Origin: an uncultured Hyphomicrobiales bacterium
Lineage (GTDB): Bacteria; Pseudomonadota; Alphaproteobacteria; Rhizobiales; Xanthobacteraceae
Reading direction: 5' to 3'
Assembly: GCA_903929045.1 (NCBI GenBank)
Contig: CAIYTE010000013.1
Span: 1-35,066, forward strand
DNA: 35,066 nucleotides
The notes below the pieces were generated by a model that did not search any database, was not told the origin of the DNA, and worked only from the letters and a program-made list of their open reading frames with translations. This document shows, in pieces, positions 8,602 through 17,200 of the stretch. Every line of letters starts with the position of its first letter. The first letter of the stretch is position 1. The position numbers and the translations under genes are program-made.

Positions 8602-9783
8602 CTATGGCTTCTGGCCCCAGGGGCCAGCCGGCGGCGCCTGTGGTGTTCCCTGATCGATCGGCGATTGCCCCGGCAGGAACGGCTTGCCGGCGCCACTGTC
8701 CTGTGTCCCGGAATTGCCCCAGGGACCGTTGGCGACGGGTGGTTCGTTGCCGGTCTGCGGCTCGTTGCCGATTTGCGGCTGCTCGTCGGGGCCGACCACG
8801 ACAAGCGGTCCCGGATCGTGGCCGCCGGCGAACTTGATCAGCGCCTCGATGCGTTTATCGACAGATGGGTGCGTGTCGAAGACGTTGGAAAAGCCGACGC
8901 GCGGATTGTCGATGCACATTTCCATGACCGCCGAATTGGCGTTGGCCAGTTCGCCGCGGCCTTCGATCTTGCGCAGTGCCGAGATCATGGCGTCGGGATC
9001 CTTGGTCAGTTCCACGGAGCCGGCGTCGGCGAGATATTCGCGGCTGCGCGACAGCGCAAAGCGGATCAAGACAGAGAGGATCCACGCCACGACGATCAGG
9101 CCAATGGCGATGATGATGGCGATGCCGGCGCCGCCTTTCTTGTCGCTGTCGCTCGAGGAGCGGCGGCCGCCGTAAAACGCGTTCTGAAAGAAGATGCGGA
9201 ACACCATCTCGCCGAAGAACGAAATGACGCCGGCGATCACCACCGCGATCACCAGCATGCGGACGTCGCCGTTGCGGATGTGGGTCAGCTCGTGGCCGAG
9301 CACGGCCTCCATCTCGCGGTCGTCGAGCGCTTCCATCAGGCCGCGCGTCACCGTAATCGAATATTGTTTCTCGTTGAGGCCGGTAGCGAAGGCGTTGAGT
9401 GCGTCATCGTCGGCGATGCGCAAGGTCGGCATTGTGATGCCGCGCGAGATGCAGAGATTTTCCAGCAGGTTATAGAGCCGGGGCTGTTCGGCACGCGTCA
9501 CCGCGCTCGAGCCGGTGACGGCATCGATCATTTTCTGATGGAATTTGTAGGCGATCAGCACCCACAGCACGGTGCCAATTGTCGCGAAGGGCGCGGCCCT
9601 GATGAAATCGTAGCGCGCGGCGCGGATCAGGTAGTCGAGCGGCGGATTATTGCTCGACAGAGCCTCGGCGAGCAGCGCGCCGGCGAAGACCAGAACATAG
9701 ACCAGGAAGAACAAGCCGATCAGCAAAGCGATGGAGCGGCGCTTGTTCGACTGGATGTGTGTGTAGAGACCGTAGGCGGCCAT
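8602..9783 (-). CDS. M48 family zinc metalloprotease, HtpX-like
   Basis: This is a membrane protease of the HtpX/Ste24 type, probably acting in membrane protein quality control. The 393-residue product has N-terminal helices around residues 18-40 and 62-80, the zinc motif HELTH at 164-168 and two further hydrophobic segments after it. SREYLADAGSVEL supplies the likely third zinc ligand. The last 60 residues or so form a Pro/Gly/Asn/Gln-rich low-complexity tail with GNEP and GPWG repeated, an extension absent from short HtpX proteins. The ATG follows GGAAGAAAAACC. It lies downstream of lemA on the same strand, a pairing common in bacteria, but a palindromic repeat separates the two genes. Confidence 0.92.
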   Translation of the reverse strand: MAAYGLYTHIQSNKRRSIALLIGLFFLVYVLVFAGALLAEALSSNNPPLDYLIRAARYDFIRAAPFATIGTVLWVLIAYKFHQKMIDAVTGSSAVTRAEQPRLYNLLENLCISRGITMPTLRIADDDALNAFATGLNEKQYSITVTRGLMEALDDREMEAVLGHELTHIRNGDVRMLVIAVVIAGVISFFGEMVFRIFFQNAFYGGRRSSSDSDKKGGAGIAIIIAIGLIVVAWILSVLIRFALSRSREYLADAGSVELTKDPDAMISALRKIEGRGELANANSAVMEMCIDNPRVGFSNVFDTHPSVDKRIEALIKFAGGHDPGPLVVVGPDEQPQIGNEPQTGNEPPVANGPWGNSGTQDSGAGKPFLPGQSPIDQGTPQAPPAGPWGQKP

Positions 9784-9795
9784 GGTTTTTCTTCC

Positions 9796-9890
9796 GTCAT
9801 TCCGGGCGCCGCGCAGCGGCGATCCGGAATCCAGAGTTAATCCGAAGGTTTCTGGATTCCGGGTGCGCGCTTCGCACGCCCCGGAATGAC
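9796..9890. repeat. Long palindromic intergenic repeat, family 1 copy A
   Basis: The outer arms GTCATTCCGGG and CCCGGAATGAC are perfect inverted repeats, and the inner arms GGAATCCAGA and TCTGGATTCC form a second inverted repeat. Each half also holds its own small hairpin (GCCGC/GCGGC on the left, GTGCG/CGCAC on the right). The same plan and terminal sequences recur at 22211-22317. It lies between lemA and the M48 gene, with its edge four bases after the lemA stop. Each inner arm contains a GANTC site (9827-9831 and 9855-9859). Confidence 0.9.
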
Positions 9891-9894
9891 AGAA

Positions 9895-10458
9895 CTAGAA
9901 CTTCACGCTCGGCGCCTGTTCGAGCTGCGGGCGATCGGTGCCCACATCGAAGAAGGTGCGTTCGTGGAAGCCGAAGATGCCGGCGAATACGGCAGCCGGG
10001 AATTGCTGGATGCCGGTGTTATATTCGGACACCGCGTTGTTGTAGAAGCGGCGTGACGCGGCGAGCTTGTTTTCGATGTCTGACAGGTCGGACTGAAGCT
10101 GCTGGAAGTTGGCGTTGGCCTTCAGGTCGGGATAGGCCTCCGACAACGCGAACAGTTTGCCGAGCGCGCCGCTCAGCATGTTTTCGGCGGCGACCTTTTG
10201 TTCGACCCCGGGGACGGCGACCGCAGTATTGCGCGCCGCGATCACGGCTTCGAGCGTGCCGCGTTCGTGGCTGGCGTAACCCTTCACGGTTTCCACCAGG
10301 TTGGGGATCAGGTCGTGGCGCTGTTTGAGCTGTACGTCGATGTCGGCGAAGGCCTGGTTGGTCCTCTGCCGCATGGCGACCAAGCCGTTGTAGACGCTGA
10401 TGGCCCAGATCACGACGACAACGGCGACGCCGAGAATAATCCAGCCGGTGGTGGACAT
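9895..10458 (-). CDS. lemA: LemA family protein
   Basis: The 187-residue protein has one N-terminal transmembrane helix (residues about 5-22, GWIILGVAVVVVIWAISVYN) followed by the conserved LemA helical region: LVAMRQRTNQAFADIDVQLKQRHDLIPNL, VETVKGYASHE, and the late RRFYNNAVSEYNTGIQQFP motif. The ATG at 10458 is preceded on its strand by CAGGAGCCTTCCAA, which fixes the start; an upstream in-frame start would add 35 residues without family similarity. The molecular role of LemA is not established. Its neighbour downstream, an M48 protease, is a frequent partner in other genomes. Confidence 0.93.
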   Translation of the reverse strand: MSTTGWIILGVAVVVVIWAISVYNGLVAMRQRTNQAFADIDVQLKQRHDLIPNLVETVKGYASHERGTLEAVIAARNTAVAVPGVEQKVAAENMLSGALGKLFALSEAYPDLKANANFQQLQSDLSDIENKLAASRRFYNNAVSEYNTGIQQFPAAVFAGIFGFHERTFFDVGTDRPQLEQAPSVKF

Positions 10459-10600
10459 TTGGAAGGCTCCTGAAAAAAAGCGGGAACGGAATATCCCTAG
10501 CCTAGCTGAGTGTCGCTCAGCGGCGAAAAGGTTCAATGACGAAAGCTGTGGAGCGCGCCGCATGCCTCAACCGATGCTAACGGATTGAGCCGAAAACGAA

Positions 10601-10632
10601 AAAGGCCTCCAATCCGGAGACTGGAGGCCTTT
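10601..10632 (-). terminator. Rho-independent terminator without an assigned gene
   Basis: A perfect 11-bp stem, AAAGGCCTCCA with TGGAGGCCTTT, encloses a 10-base loop. On the minus strand it is followed by TTCGTTTTCG, giving a T-rich tail; on the plus strand the tail is only CCTTTAG. No convincing gene on the minus strand ends just upstream of it. Confidence 0.75.
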
Positions 10633-10894
10633 AGCCAAGCGGCTATTCGGGGGGTAAGGGGGGAGCCGCCCGACTTGTTCGATGCCCAGTAAACCGGCCA
10701 CTCCATCTTTCGTTCCGGTGTTTAGACGCGATCACGCGTTCGTGAACAGCGCGTATGGAACCCGAAAGTTCCAACATGAAACGGGCGGCGACGGAGCCTG
10801 CTGGCCGAATTGCAACACCGATTTTATGTCGTGGGACCGGCCACGCAGGACAGCGCCAAGTCATCGGCCCGTCATACGTAAAAATTACCTAAAG

Positions 10895-10918
10895 CCCGCC
10901 GGCAAAATCGCTGGCGGG
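10895..10918 (+). promoter_or_regulatory. Hairpin in the 5' leader of the autotransporter gene
   Basis: CCCGCCGG pairs with CTGGCGGG over eight positions (one G-U) around a CAAAATCG loop. It ends 12 bases before the ATG and just before the GGGGGA ribosome-binding site, so it could influence translation. There is no T-run, so it is not a terminator. Confidence 0.35.
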
Positions 10919-10930
10919 TCGGGGGACGTC

Positions 10931-13228
10931 ATGTCGCGTTGGTTGTGTGGGGTTAGTCACCTCTCCATTCTTGTTTCGATTGCAACATTAGCGGCCACAC
11001 CCGCACTCGCAGCCTCCTTCACAGTCAATAACGGCCAGACTGTCGGGGCGCAGACGGTCACTGGGACTGACACTGGAACGATCGCGGCGGGCGGTACTGT
11101 ATCGGCAGCCAGCGCCATTACCTGGGCGAGCCCCTCTGCAGCTCCGGGTGTCATAATCGACAACGCCGGCACGATCATCGGATCGACCCGCGGCATCGAT
11201 ACGTCGGGAACGACAACTCCGCGTAATATCACGGTGATCAACCGCTCCACCGGCACCATCACGGGTACCGGCAATGACGGCTTCCGTATCAATGCTGACA
11301 TCGGCAACGGGACGGTCAGCGTGACCAGCTCCGGCGGGATATTTTCGGCGGGCGGTCAGGCCATAGATTTCGCCGCGATCACCTCGACAACCGGGACGGT
11401 GAACATCGTCAACAATGCGAGCGGAACAATCCGGTCGACAGCCGATGATGCGCTGCGCACGTCCATTGGCGGTGTGATTTCCGTCTCCAATAGCGGCCTG
11501 ATCGAATCGACCGCAGCCGGCAAGTTCGGTGTTTATCTGAACGGCACGGATCTCAATCTCGTAAAGAGCTTCACCCTCACCAACGCGGCCGGGGCGATTA
11601 TCAGGTCGTCCGGTAGCGCCGTCCTGGTTGACGCATCCTCCGCGACCCGAACTTCCAATGCCGACTTTCTTGTCGACAATTCGGGCACCATCAGCGCCAC
11701 GGCGACGAGCGCGCGTGCTATCGATTTCGATCACATCAATGCTGCCCACAGCATCACGATTATCAACCGTGCAACCGGTATTCTCTCGGCATCGGCGGCG
11801 GATGCCGTACGCCCGGGTGAGGGCGCTGTCGTCACCAACTACGGAACGATCTTTGCCGATGGTCCGGTGGGTTCCAGTAACGACGGTATCGATTTTCAGA
11901 ATCACAGCGGCGTCGTGATCAACAAAACGGGCGGTACCATTTCGGGCTTTCGTCACGGCATCACGACGGGAGGCGACGTTAATCTGACCAACGAGGCCGG
12001 TGCCACGCTGATCGGCCGCAATGGCTCGGGCTTCGGCTCCGACGGCACGGGTACGGTGGTCAATTATGGCCGCATTACCGGCGCCTATAACGGTAGCGGC
12101 ACGGGTGACGGCGACGGCGTCGATGTCGATTTCACGGCCACCATCACGAACTACGGTGTCATCGAAGGTACCGGTGCGGGCGGCTACGATTCCGGAAATC
12201 GCCTTAACAACAGCGAAGGCATTTCGATCGGCGGCGGCACCATCCTGAACTACGGAACCGTTTCGGGTGCGTCGTACGGCATCGTCGTCAACAACGATTC
12301 CAACGTCGATAATTCGCGCAGCGGCAGCGCCGCGACAACGCTGACAAACTACGGCAGCATTGTCGGTCTTAACGGTTATGCGATCCGCTTCGAAAGCAAG
12401 ACCGGGACCTCCGCGGACAACGACACCATCGTCAACTACGGCACCATCACCGGCAACGGTGCAATCCCGGACCCGAACGGCATCGTGTTGCGTGTTGACG
12501 GCACGCCGGACCCCGGCACGCAGGGCCGCGTCGAAGGCATCAATTACACCTCGGCCGCCAACGCCGGCAACGCGCGTTTTATCCGCGGCGATGGCTCCGC
12601 GATCCAGATGGGGCAGGGTAACGACCAACTGACCAATTATGGCACCATCATTGGTAACAATGGCCGCGCCATCAACATGGAAGGCGGCAACGACACCGTA
12701 CGTATTATGCCCGGTTCGAAGATCGTCGGCCTGGTCAATGGTGGTACCAGCAATCCGGGCGGGCTTGATACCGATACCGATACTTTGGTGTACGGCAAGG
12801 TCGGTCTGACCGCCGCGAAGATGGCCGCGCTGCAGGCAGGCCAGACCGTCAATATCGGCGGCACGCTCTATACTGGTTTCGAAGCCTTCACCGGCAGCGT
12901 CGTCAGTTCGTTCTCGTCCTACGCCACCGGTGCGACGGCCGGAATTGCGGCGGCTTTCGATAATACGACATCGACCAGCCTCGCGGCGCAAACTATCATG
13001 GATCAGGTTGCATCCTCCAGCGATCCGGCCGCGGCAATGGCGCAACTGACGCCGACGGCGTTTCAGGCGCTGACCTCGATCGGCGTCAACAGCGCCTTCC
13101 AGACGACGGCGAACGTCGATACGCGTCTTTCCAACCTGCGGAACGGGGGGGCTTGCCTTCGACGGTTCGGGTCTCGGCACCGCGGTCGCCATGCTCGGCG
13201 GCGAGAGCAATCGCGGCCTGACGCCTAA
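10931..13228 (+). CDS. Autotransporter passenger domain (frame broken before the beta barrel)
   Basis: This open frame gives 765 residues. A signal peptide ends near TPALAA (about residue 30), then a long passenger of imperfect repeats follows with motifs such as NNAGTIIG, VVNYGRITG, ILNYGTVSG, LTNYGSIVG, IVNYGTITG and LTNYGTIIG, as expected of a right-handed beta helix. The start of a linker to the barrel follows (TTANVDTRLSNLRNGG). The reading frame then runs through seven G at 13145-13151 into unrelated residues (ACLRRFGSRHRG) and stops at 13228. Removing one G would join it to the barrel frame and give 1083 residues. The ATG at 10931 follows GGGTCGGGGGACGTC, and an upstream in-frame ATG at 10682 lacks support. 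Function (adhesion, surface display) is inferred from the family. Confidence 0.85.
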   Translation: MSRWLCGVSHLSILVSIATLAATPALAASFTVNNGQTVGAQTVTGTDTGTIAAGGTVSAASAITWASPSAAPGVIIDNAGTIIGSTRGIDTSGTTTPRNITVINRSTGTITGTGNDGFRINADIGNGTVSVTSSGGIFSAGGQAIDFAAITSTTGTVNIVNNASGTIRSTADDALRTSIGGVISVSNSGLIESTAAGKFGVYLNGTDLNLVKSFTLTNAAGAIIRSSGSAVLVDASSATRTSNADFLVDNSGTISATATSARAIDFDHINAAHSITIINRATGILSASAADAVRPGEGAVVTNYGTIFADGPVGSSNDGIDFQNHSGVVINKTGGTISGFRHGITTGGDVNLTNEAGATLIGRNGSGFGSDGTGTVVNYGRITGAYNGSGTGDGDGVDVDFTATITNYGVIEGTGAGGYDSGNRLNNSEGISIGGGTILNYGTVSGASYGIVVNNDSNVDNSRSGSAATTLTNYGSIVGLNGYAIRFESKTGTSADNDTIVNYGTITGNGAIPDPNGIVLRVDGTPDPGTQGRVEGINYTSAANAGNARFIRGDGSAIQMGQGNDQLTNYGTIIGNNGRAINMEGGNDTVRIMPGSKIVGLVNGGTSNPGGLDTDTDTLVYGKVGLTAAKMAALQAGQTVNIGGTLYTGFEAFTGSVVSSFSSYATGATAGIAAAFDNTTSTSLAAQTIMDQVASSSDPAAAMAQLTPTAFQALTSIGVNSAFQTTANVDTRLSNLRNGGACLRRFGSRHRGRHARRREQSRPDA
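13145..13151 (+). repeat. Homopolymer of seven G at the autotransporter frameshift
   Basis: With seven G the passenger frame ends 26 codons later. With six G the sequence reads N-G-G-L-A-F-D-G-S-G and continues into the barrel. The tract is therefore either a slippage site, a recent inactivating insertion or a sequencing error. Confidence 0.8.
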
Positions 13229-14183
13229 CCAGTTCGATCCGGCGGCCGATCCGTTAAGCGCATACGCTGCGGTCAATCCGGTGGCGCGCAATGGCGCGTT
13301 CGATGCCATGGCCAAGGCCAGCAACTATCCGGTCAAGGCGCCGCGCCCGCTGATCGACGACTCGCCATGGGGCATGTTCGTTTACGGCAACGTCGTCTTC
13401 GCCCGGCAGGCCGCCACTGCCAACGCGCCGCAGAGCCGGTTCACTGCGGCAGGCGTCACCTTCGGCGTTGACCGGCGCGTGACGCAGGAACTGACGCTTG
13501 GTCTGCTCGGCGGTTTCAGCCGCACCAACGCCGATCTCGATACCAACGGCAGCACCAGCCGCATCAATACTTGGCTGCTCGGCGCTTATGCCAGCTACGC
13601 GCGGCAGAACTGGTACGTGAACGGCGCTTTCGTGTACGGCCGTAACTCGTATGACAACAACCGCATCGCGCTCGGCACGGCCAACACGTCGTCGCCAAAG
13701 GGCGATCAGTTCGCGCTGCAAAGCACGCTCGGCGTCGATTATCGGTTTGGCGCCTGGGTTGTGACGCCCGAAATCGGAGCGCAATACACGACCGTGCGTG
13801 TCGATGGCTTCACCGAAATCGGCGCCGCCGCGCTCATCGTCAGCGCCGACAAGGCCGACTCGTTCCGCTCGAGCCTCGGCGCGCGCTTCCGCTACGATAT
13901 GCTTTCGGCGTGGGGCAAGTGGACGCCTGAACTGCGCGCCAGCTGGCAGCACGAATTCCTCGACAAGGAACGTGACGTCCGCGCCAGCTTCGTCGACCAG
14001 ACCTTGCCCGGAAACTTCGCCACCACCGCGGCCGGCTCTGGCACCGACTTCGGCGTGATTGGCGCCGGCCTGACCGCGAACGTCGGGGACCGCACGCAGC
14101 TTTCGGCCGGCTACGACTTCAAGTTCGGCGGCCGCAGCTTCACCGCGCATCAGCTCAGTGGCCGCCTGCGGCACACGTTCTAA
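13191..14183 (+). CDS. Autotransporter outer-membrane beta-barrel domain (separated by frameshift)
   Basis: This frame encodes 330 residues from an internal ATG. It is really the C-terminal part of the preceding autotransporter: the same frame is open upstream to the G tract, where it reads GLAFDGSGLGTAVAMLGGESNRG. After a linker, the barrel starts near PWGMFVYGNVVFARQ and runs through alternating strands (GVTFGVDRRVTQELTLGLLGG, YASYARQNWYVNGAFVYGRN, DYRFGAWVVTPEIGAQYT) to the terminal HQLSGRLRHTF. The last residue is the aromatic expected for recognition by the BAM complex. Translated alone it would have no signal peptide and could not reach the outer membrane. A bidirectional terminator follows 20 bases downstream. 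Confidence 0.85.
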   Translation: MLGGESNRGLTPNQFDPAADPLSAYAAVNPVARNGAFDAMAKASNYPVKAPRPLIDDSPWGMFVYGNVVFARQAATANAPQSRFTAAGVTFGVDRRVTQELTLGLLGGFSRTNADLDTNGSTSRINTWLLGAYASYARQNWYVNGAFVYGRNSYDNNRIALGTANTSSPKGDQFALQSTLGVDYRFGAWVVTPEIGAQYTTVRVDGFTEIGAAALIVSADKADSFRSSLGARFRYDMLSAWGKWTPELRASWQHEFLDKERDVRASFVDQTLPGNFATTAAGSGTDFGVIGAGLTANVGDRTQLSAGYDFKFGGRSFTAHQLSGRLRHTF

Positions 14184-14205
14184 ACCCCGGCGTATCGCCA
14201 AACAA

Positions 14206-14235
14206 AAAAAGCCCGGCATTTCTGCCGGGCTTTTT
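14206..14235. terminator. Bidirectional terminator between autotransporter and smc
   Basis: GCCCGGCA pairs with TGCCGGGC around a TTTC loop, with at least five A before and five T after the stem. It therefore works as a Rho-independent terminator in both directions. It sits between the convergent ends of the autotransporter gene and smc. Confidence 0.92.
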
Positions 14236-14254
14236 CATCTTGATGCGATGACGC

Positions 14255-17200
14255 TTAGCTCGCTTCGCGGAACCGCACGGCGGCTTCGAGATCGACCGAT
14301 ACGAGCTGCGACACGCCGCGCTCGGCCATGGTCACGCCGTACAGCCGGTTCATCCGCGCCATCGTGATCGGATTGTGCGTGATGATCACGAAGCGGGTGT
14401 CGGTCGAGCGGGTCATTTCATCGAGCAGGTCGCAGAAACGTTCCACGTTGTGGTCGTCGAGCGGCGCATCGACTTCGTCGAGCACGCAGATCGGCGCCGG
14501 GTTGGTGAGGAACACCGCGAAGATCAGCGCCATGGCGGTCAGCGCCTGTTCGCCGCCCGAGAGCAGCGAAAGGGTCGCGGGCTTCTTGCCCGGCGGCCGC
14601 GCCAGGATTTCGAGGCCGGCTTCCAGCGGATCGTCACTCTCGATGAGCTGCAGTTCGGCCGTGCCGCCGTTGAACAGGCGGGTGAACAGCGACTGGAAGT
14701 GCGCGTTGACCTGCTGGAACGACGCCAGCAGGCGCTCGCGCGCTTCTCGGTTGAGGCTCTGGATGCCGAGGCGGAGCTTCTTGATGGCCTCGACCAGATC
14801 GTCGCGCTCGGCGGTGAGCGAGGTGTGCTGGGTTTCGACCTCTTTGAGCTCTTCCTCGGCACGCAGGTTGACGGCGCCGAGACGTTCGCGCTCGCGGCGC
14901 AAACGCTCCAAGGTCGCTTCGGTCTCGGCGAGATCCGGCAGCGGCTCGCCCTCTTTAAGTTCGGCAAGCTCCGCAACCCCGGCCGGCTCGATCTCGAGCA
15001 TGTCGTGGATTTCGCGGCCGATGTCGGTGAGGCGGCGCTTGGCAGCTTCGAAGCGTTCCTCGGCGCGGGCGAGTTCTTCGCGCGCCGTTGACGCAGCATC
15101 GTGCGCGGCGCGCGCATCGCGGTCGGCTTCGGCAAGCAGGTTTTCGGACTCTTGCAGACGATCGGCGGCGGCACGGCGGTCGGTGTTGGCGGCTTCGATC
15201 TCGGTGACGAGCGCGGCCCGCTTTTCAGCGAACTGCGCGGGCGCGTTTTCAAGGTCGGCGCGGTCGCGGGTGGCTTCCGCGATACGCTGTTCGAGCGTCT
15301 CGATCTGCTTCTGCGCGCCGGTCTGGCGCTGGAGCCAGCCGTTCTTGTCGTTGCCGAGCGCGGTCAGGCGGCGGTCGGCCATTTCGGCTTCGCGCACGAT
15401 GGCCTGTTGCTCGGCGCGCACTTCGGCGGCCTTGGCGCGTTTGCCGGTGATGTCGTCGCGCACGCCGGTGAGTTCGGTTTCGAGATCGGCGACGGGGGCG
15501 AGTGCGGCTAGCGCGGTATCGGCTTCGGCCTTGGCAGCGGCGGCTTCGTCGCGGCTGGTGGTCAGGCGCGTGCGTGCTTCAGTCAAAGCCGAGACGCGCG
15601 CGGCGTTGCGGTTGACTTCGCGCTCGGCGGCTTCGTGCTGATCGCGGGCGGTGGACAGTTCGCGCTGACGCTCGCGCGCGGCCGAACGGCCTTGCGTTTC
15701 GGCGGCAACGGCGGCCTGCAAGGCCGCTTCGGCGTCGGCGACGACGCCACGGGCCTTTTCAGACTCACTGCGCGCAGCCTGCATTTCAGATTCGATATCG
15801 GCGAGGCGGGCGCGCTCGGCGAGGCGGCGCGCAGCACCGGTCGGCGCATGGGCGTCGGCGGCAAAGCCGTCCCAGCGCCACAGATCGCCTTCGGCGGTGA
15901 CGAGACGCTGGCCCGGCTTCAACAAAGCCGCCAGACGCGTGCCATCCGCCTTGTTGGTGATGACGCCGATCTGGTTGAGACGGCGGGCGAGTTCGGCCGG
16001 CGCCTGAACGTGTCGCGCCAGCGGCTCGACGCCGTCCGGCAGCGAAGGATCGCTGTCGCCTGCGCCCGAGGTCTGCCAGCGCATCGGCGCCGAAGCGTCG
16101 ATGGGCGCATCGAGATCGTCGCCAAGCGCGGCGCCCAAGGCTTTTTCAAAACCCTTATCGACCGAGATGTGGTCCATCACCGGCGGCCACAGGTTCTTCG
16201 ACTCAACGGCGAGAACCTTCGACAAGGTCTTCGCTTCGGTTTCCAGGCGTTGCACGCGGCGCTCGGCTTCCGCGAGCGGCGAACGCGAGGCGTCGAGCTG
16301 CTGACGCGCGGCGGTGTGGGCTGTTTCTGCAGCAATCGCTGCAGCTTCTGCTTCGGTTGTGGCGGCGGTTACGGCTTCCACGGCGGCGGTGAGCGCGGCA
16401 AGGTCGGGGCCGCCGGCGGACTGCAGCGACGCCAGCTCGCTCTCGATACCACCCATTTCCGTCTCCAGACGGGCGGCGCGGTCGCTGTGCTGGCGGATGG
16501 CGCCGTCAAGCTGATTGCGGCGGGCGGTGAGATCGGCAAGCCTGGCGGTGAGTTCGGAGAACACCTGCTCGGCGGTCTTTAATTCGGTGTCGGCTTCCGC
16601 CACGCGTTCATCGACGCCGCTGCGGCGGCCGGCGCTTTCCTGCAATTCGGCGCGGATCGTCTCTTCCTCGGCGGCAAGCCGGGTGAGGGCTTCCTGCGCG
16701 TCGGCGGCGAGGCGCTGTTCGCGCTCGGCGTCGCCGGCGAACTGCACCAGACGCAGATCGAGTTCGGCGATGCGGTCCTTGGCGCGCGTTTCCTCGCGGT
16801 CCAGTTCCTGCGACGCCACATTGAGACGATGCAGCGCGGCGCCGGCGCGGGCCTCGGCTTCGCGCAATTCCGGCAGCGACGACGCGGCTTCGGCCTGACG
16901 CTTGGAGGCTTCGAGCTGCGCCTCGGTGCGGGTGGCGACTTCGCGCACCGCGCCGTCCTTGGCGCCTTCGGCAGCGGTGACTTCGATTGCGGCGGCGGTC
17001 CAGCGCAGATGATAGAGCGTGGCTTCGGCCTTGCGGACCTGCGCCGACACGGTGCGATAGCGGATCGCCTGGCGCGCCTGCTTCTTCAGCGCTTCCATCT
17101 GGCCGGCCAACTGGCCGATGACGTCTTCGGCGCGCAGCAAATTCGCTTCCGCGGCCTTCAAACGCAGCTCGGCTTCGTGGCGGCGGGCATGCAGACCGGA

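Larger units (their letters stand above)
10459..10930. other. 472-base intergenic region between divergent lemA and the autotransporter gene
   Basis: The region carries the lemA leader, an orphan terminator pointing along the minus strand (10601-10632), a hairpin just before the autotransporter start (10895-10918), and a short inverted repeat CTGAG/CTCAG around 10507-10521. A minus-strand frame of 73 codons (10643-10864) ends 10 bases before the terminator stem. It has a weak ribosome-binding site and no recognisable motif, so I do not call it a gene. I see no tRNA or other RNA fold that I can name. Confidence 0.5.

Noticed and set aside
9786-9900. Transposon or insertion sequence between lemA and the M48 gene
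   Set aside because: The element is under 100 bases, has nested palindromes and no coding capacity. It fits a palindromic repeat rather than an insertion sequence.
10988-13324. Long open frame of 778 codons on the minus strand opposite the autotransporter
   Set aside because: It is an artefact of GC-rich repeats. The translation has no domain or signal, while the plus strand encodes clear beta-helix repeats.
14328-16582. Long open frames on the plus strand opposite smc
   Set aside because: Their compositions are Arg/Ser-rich or otherwise biased as expected for antisense of a coiled-coil gene, and smc has all its motifs.
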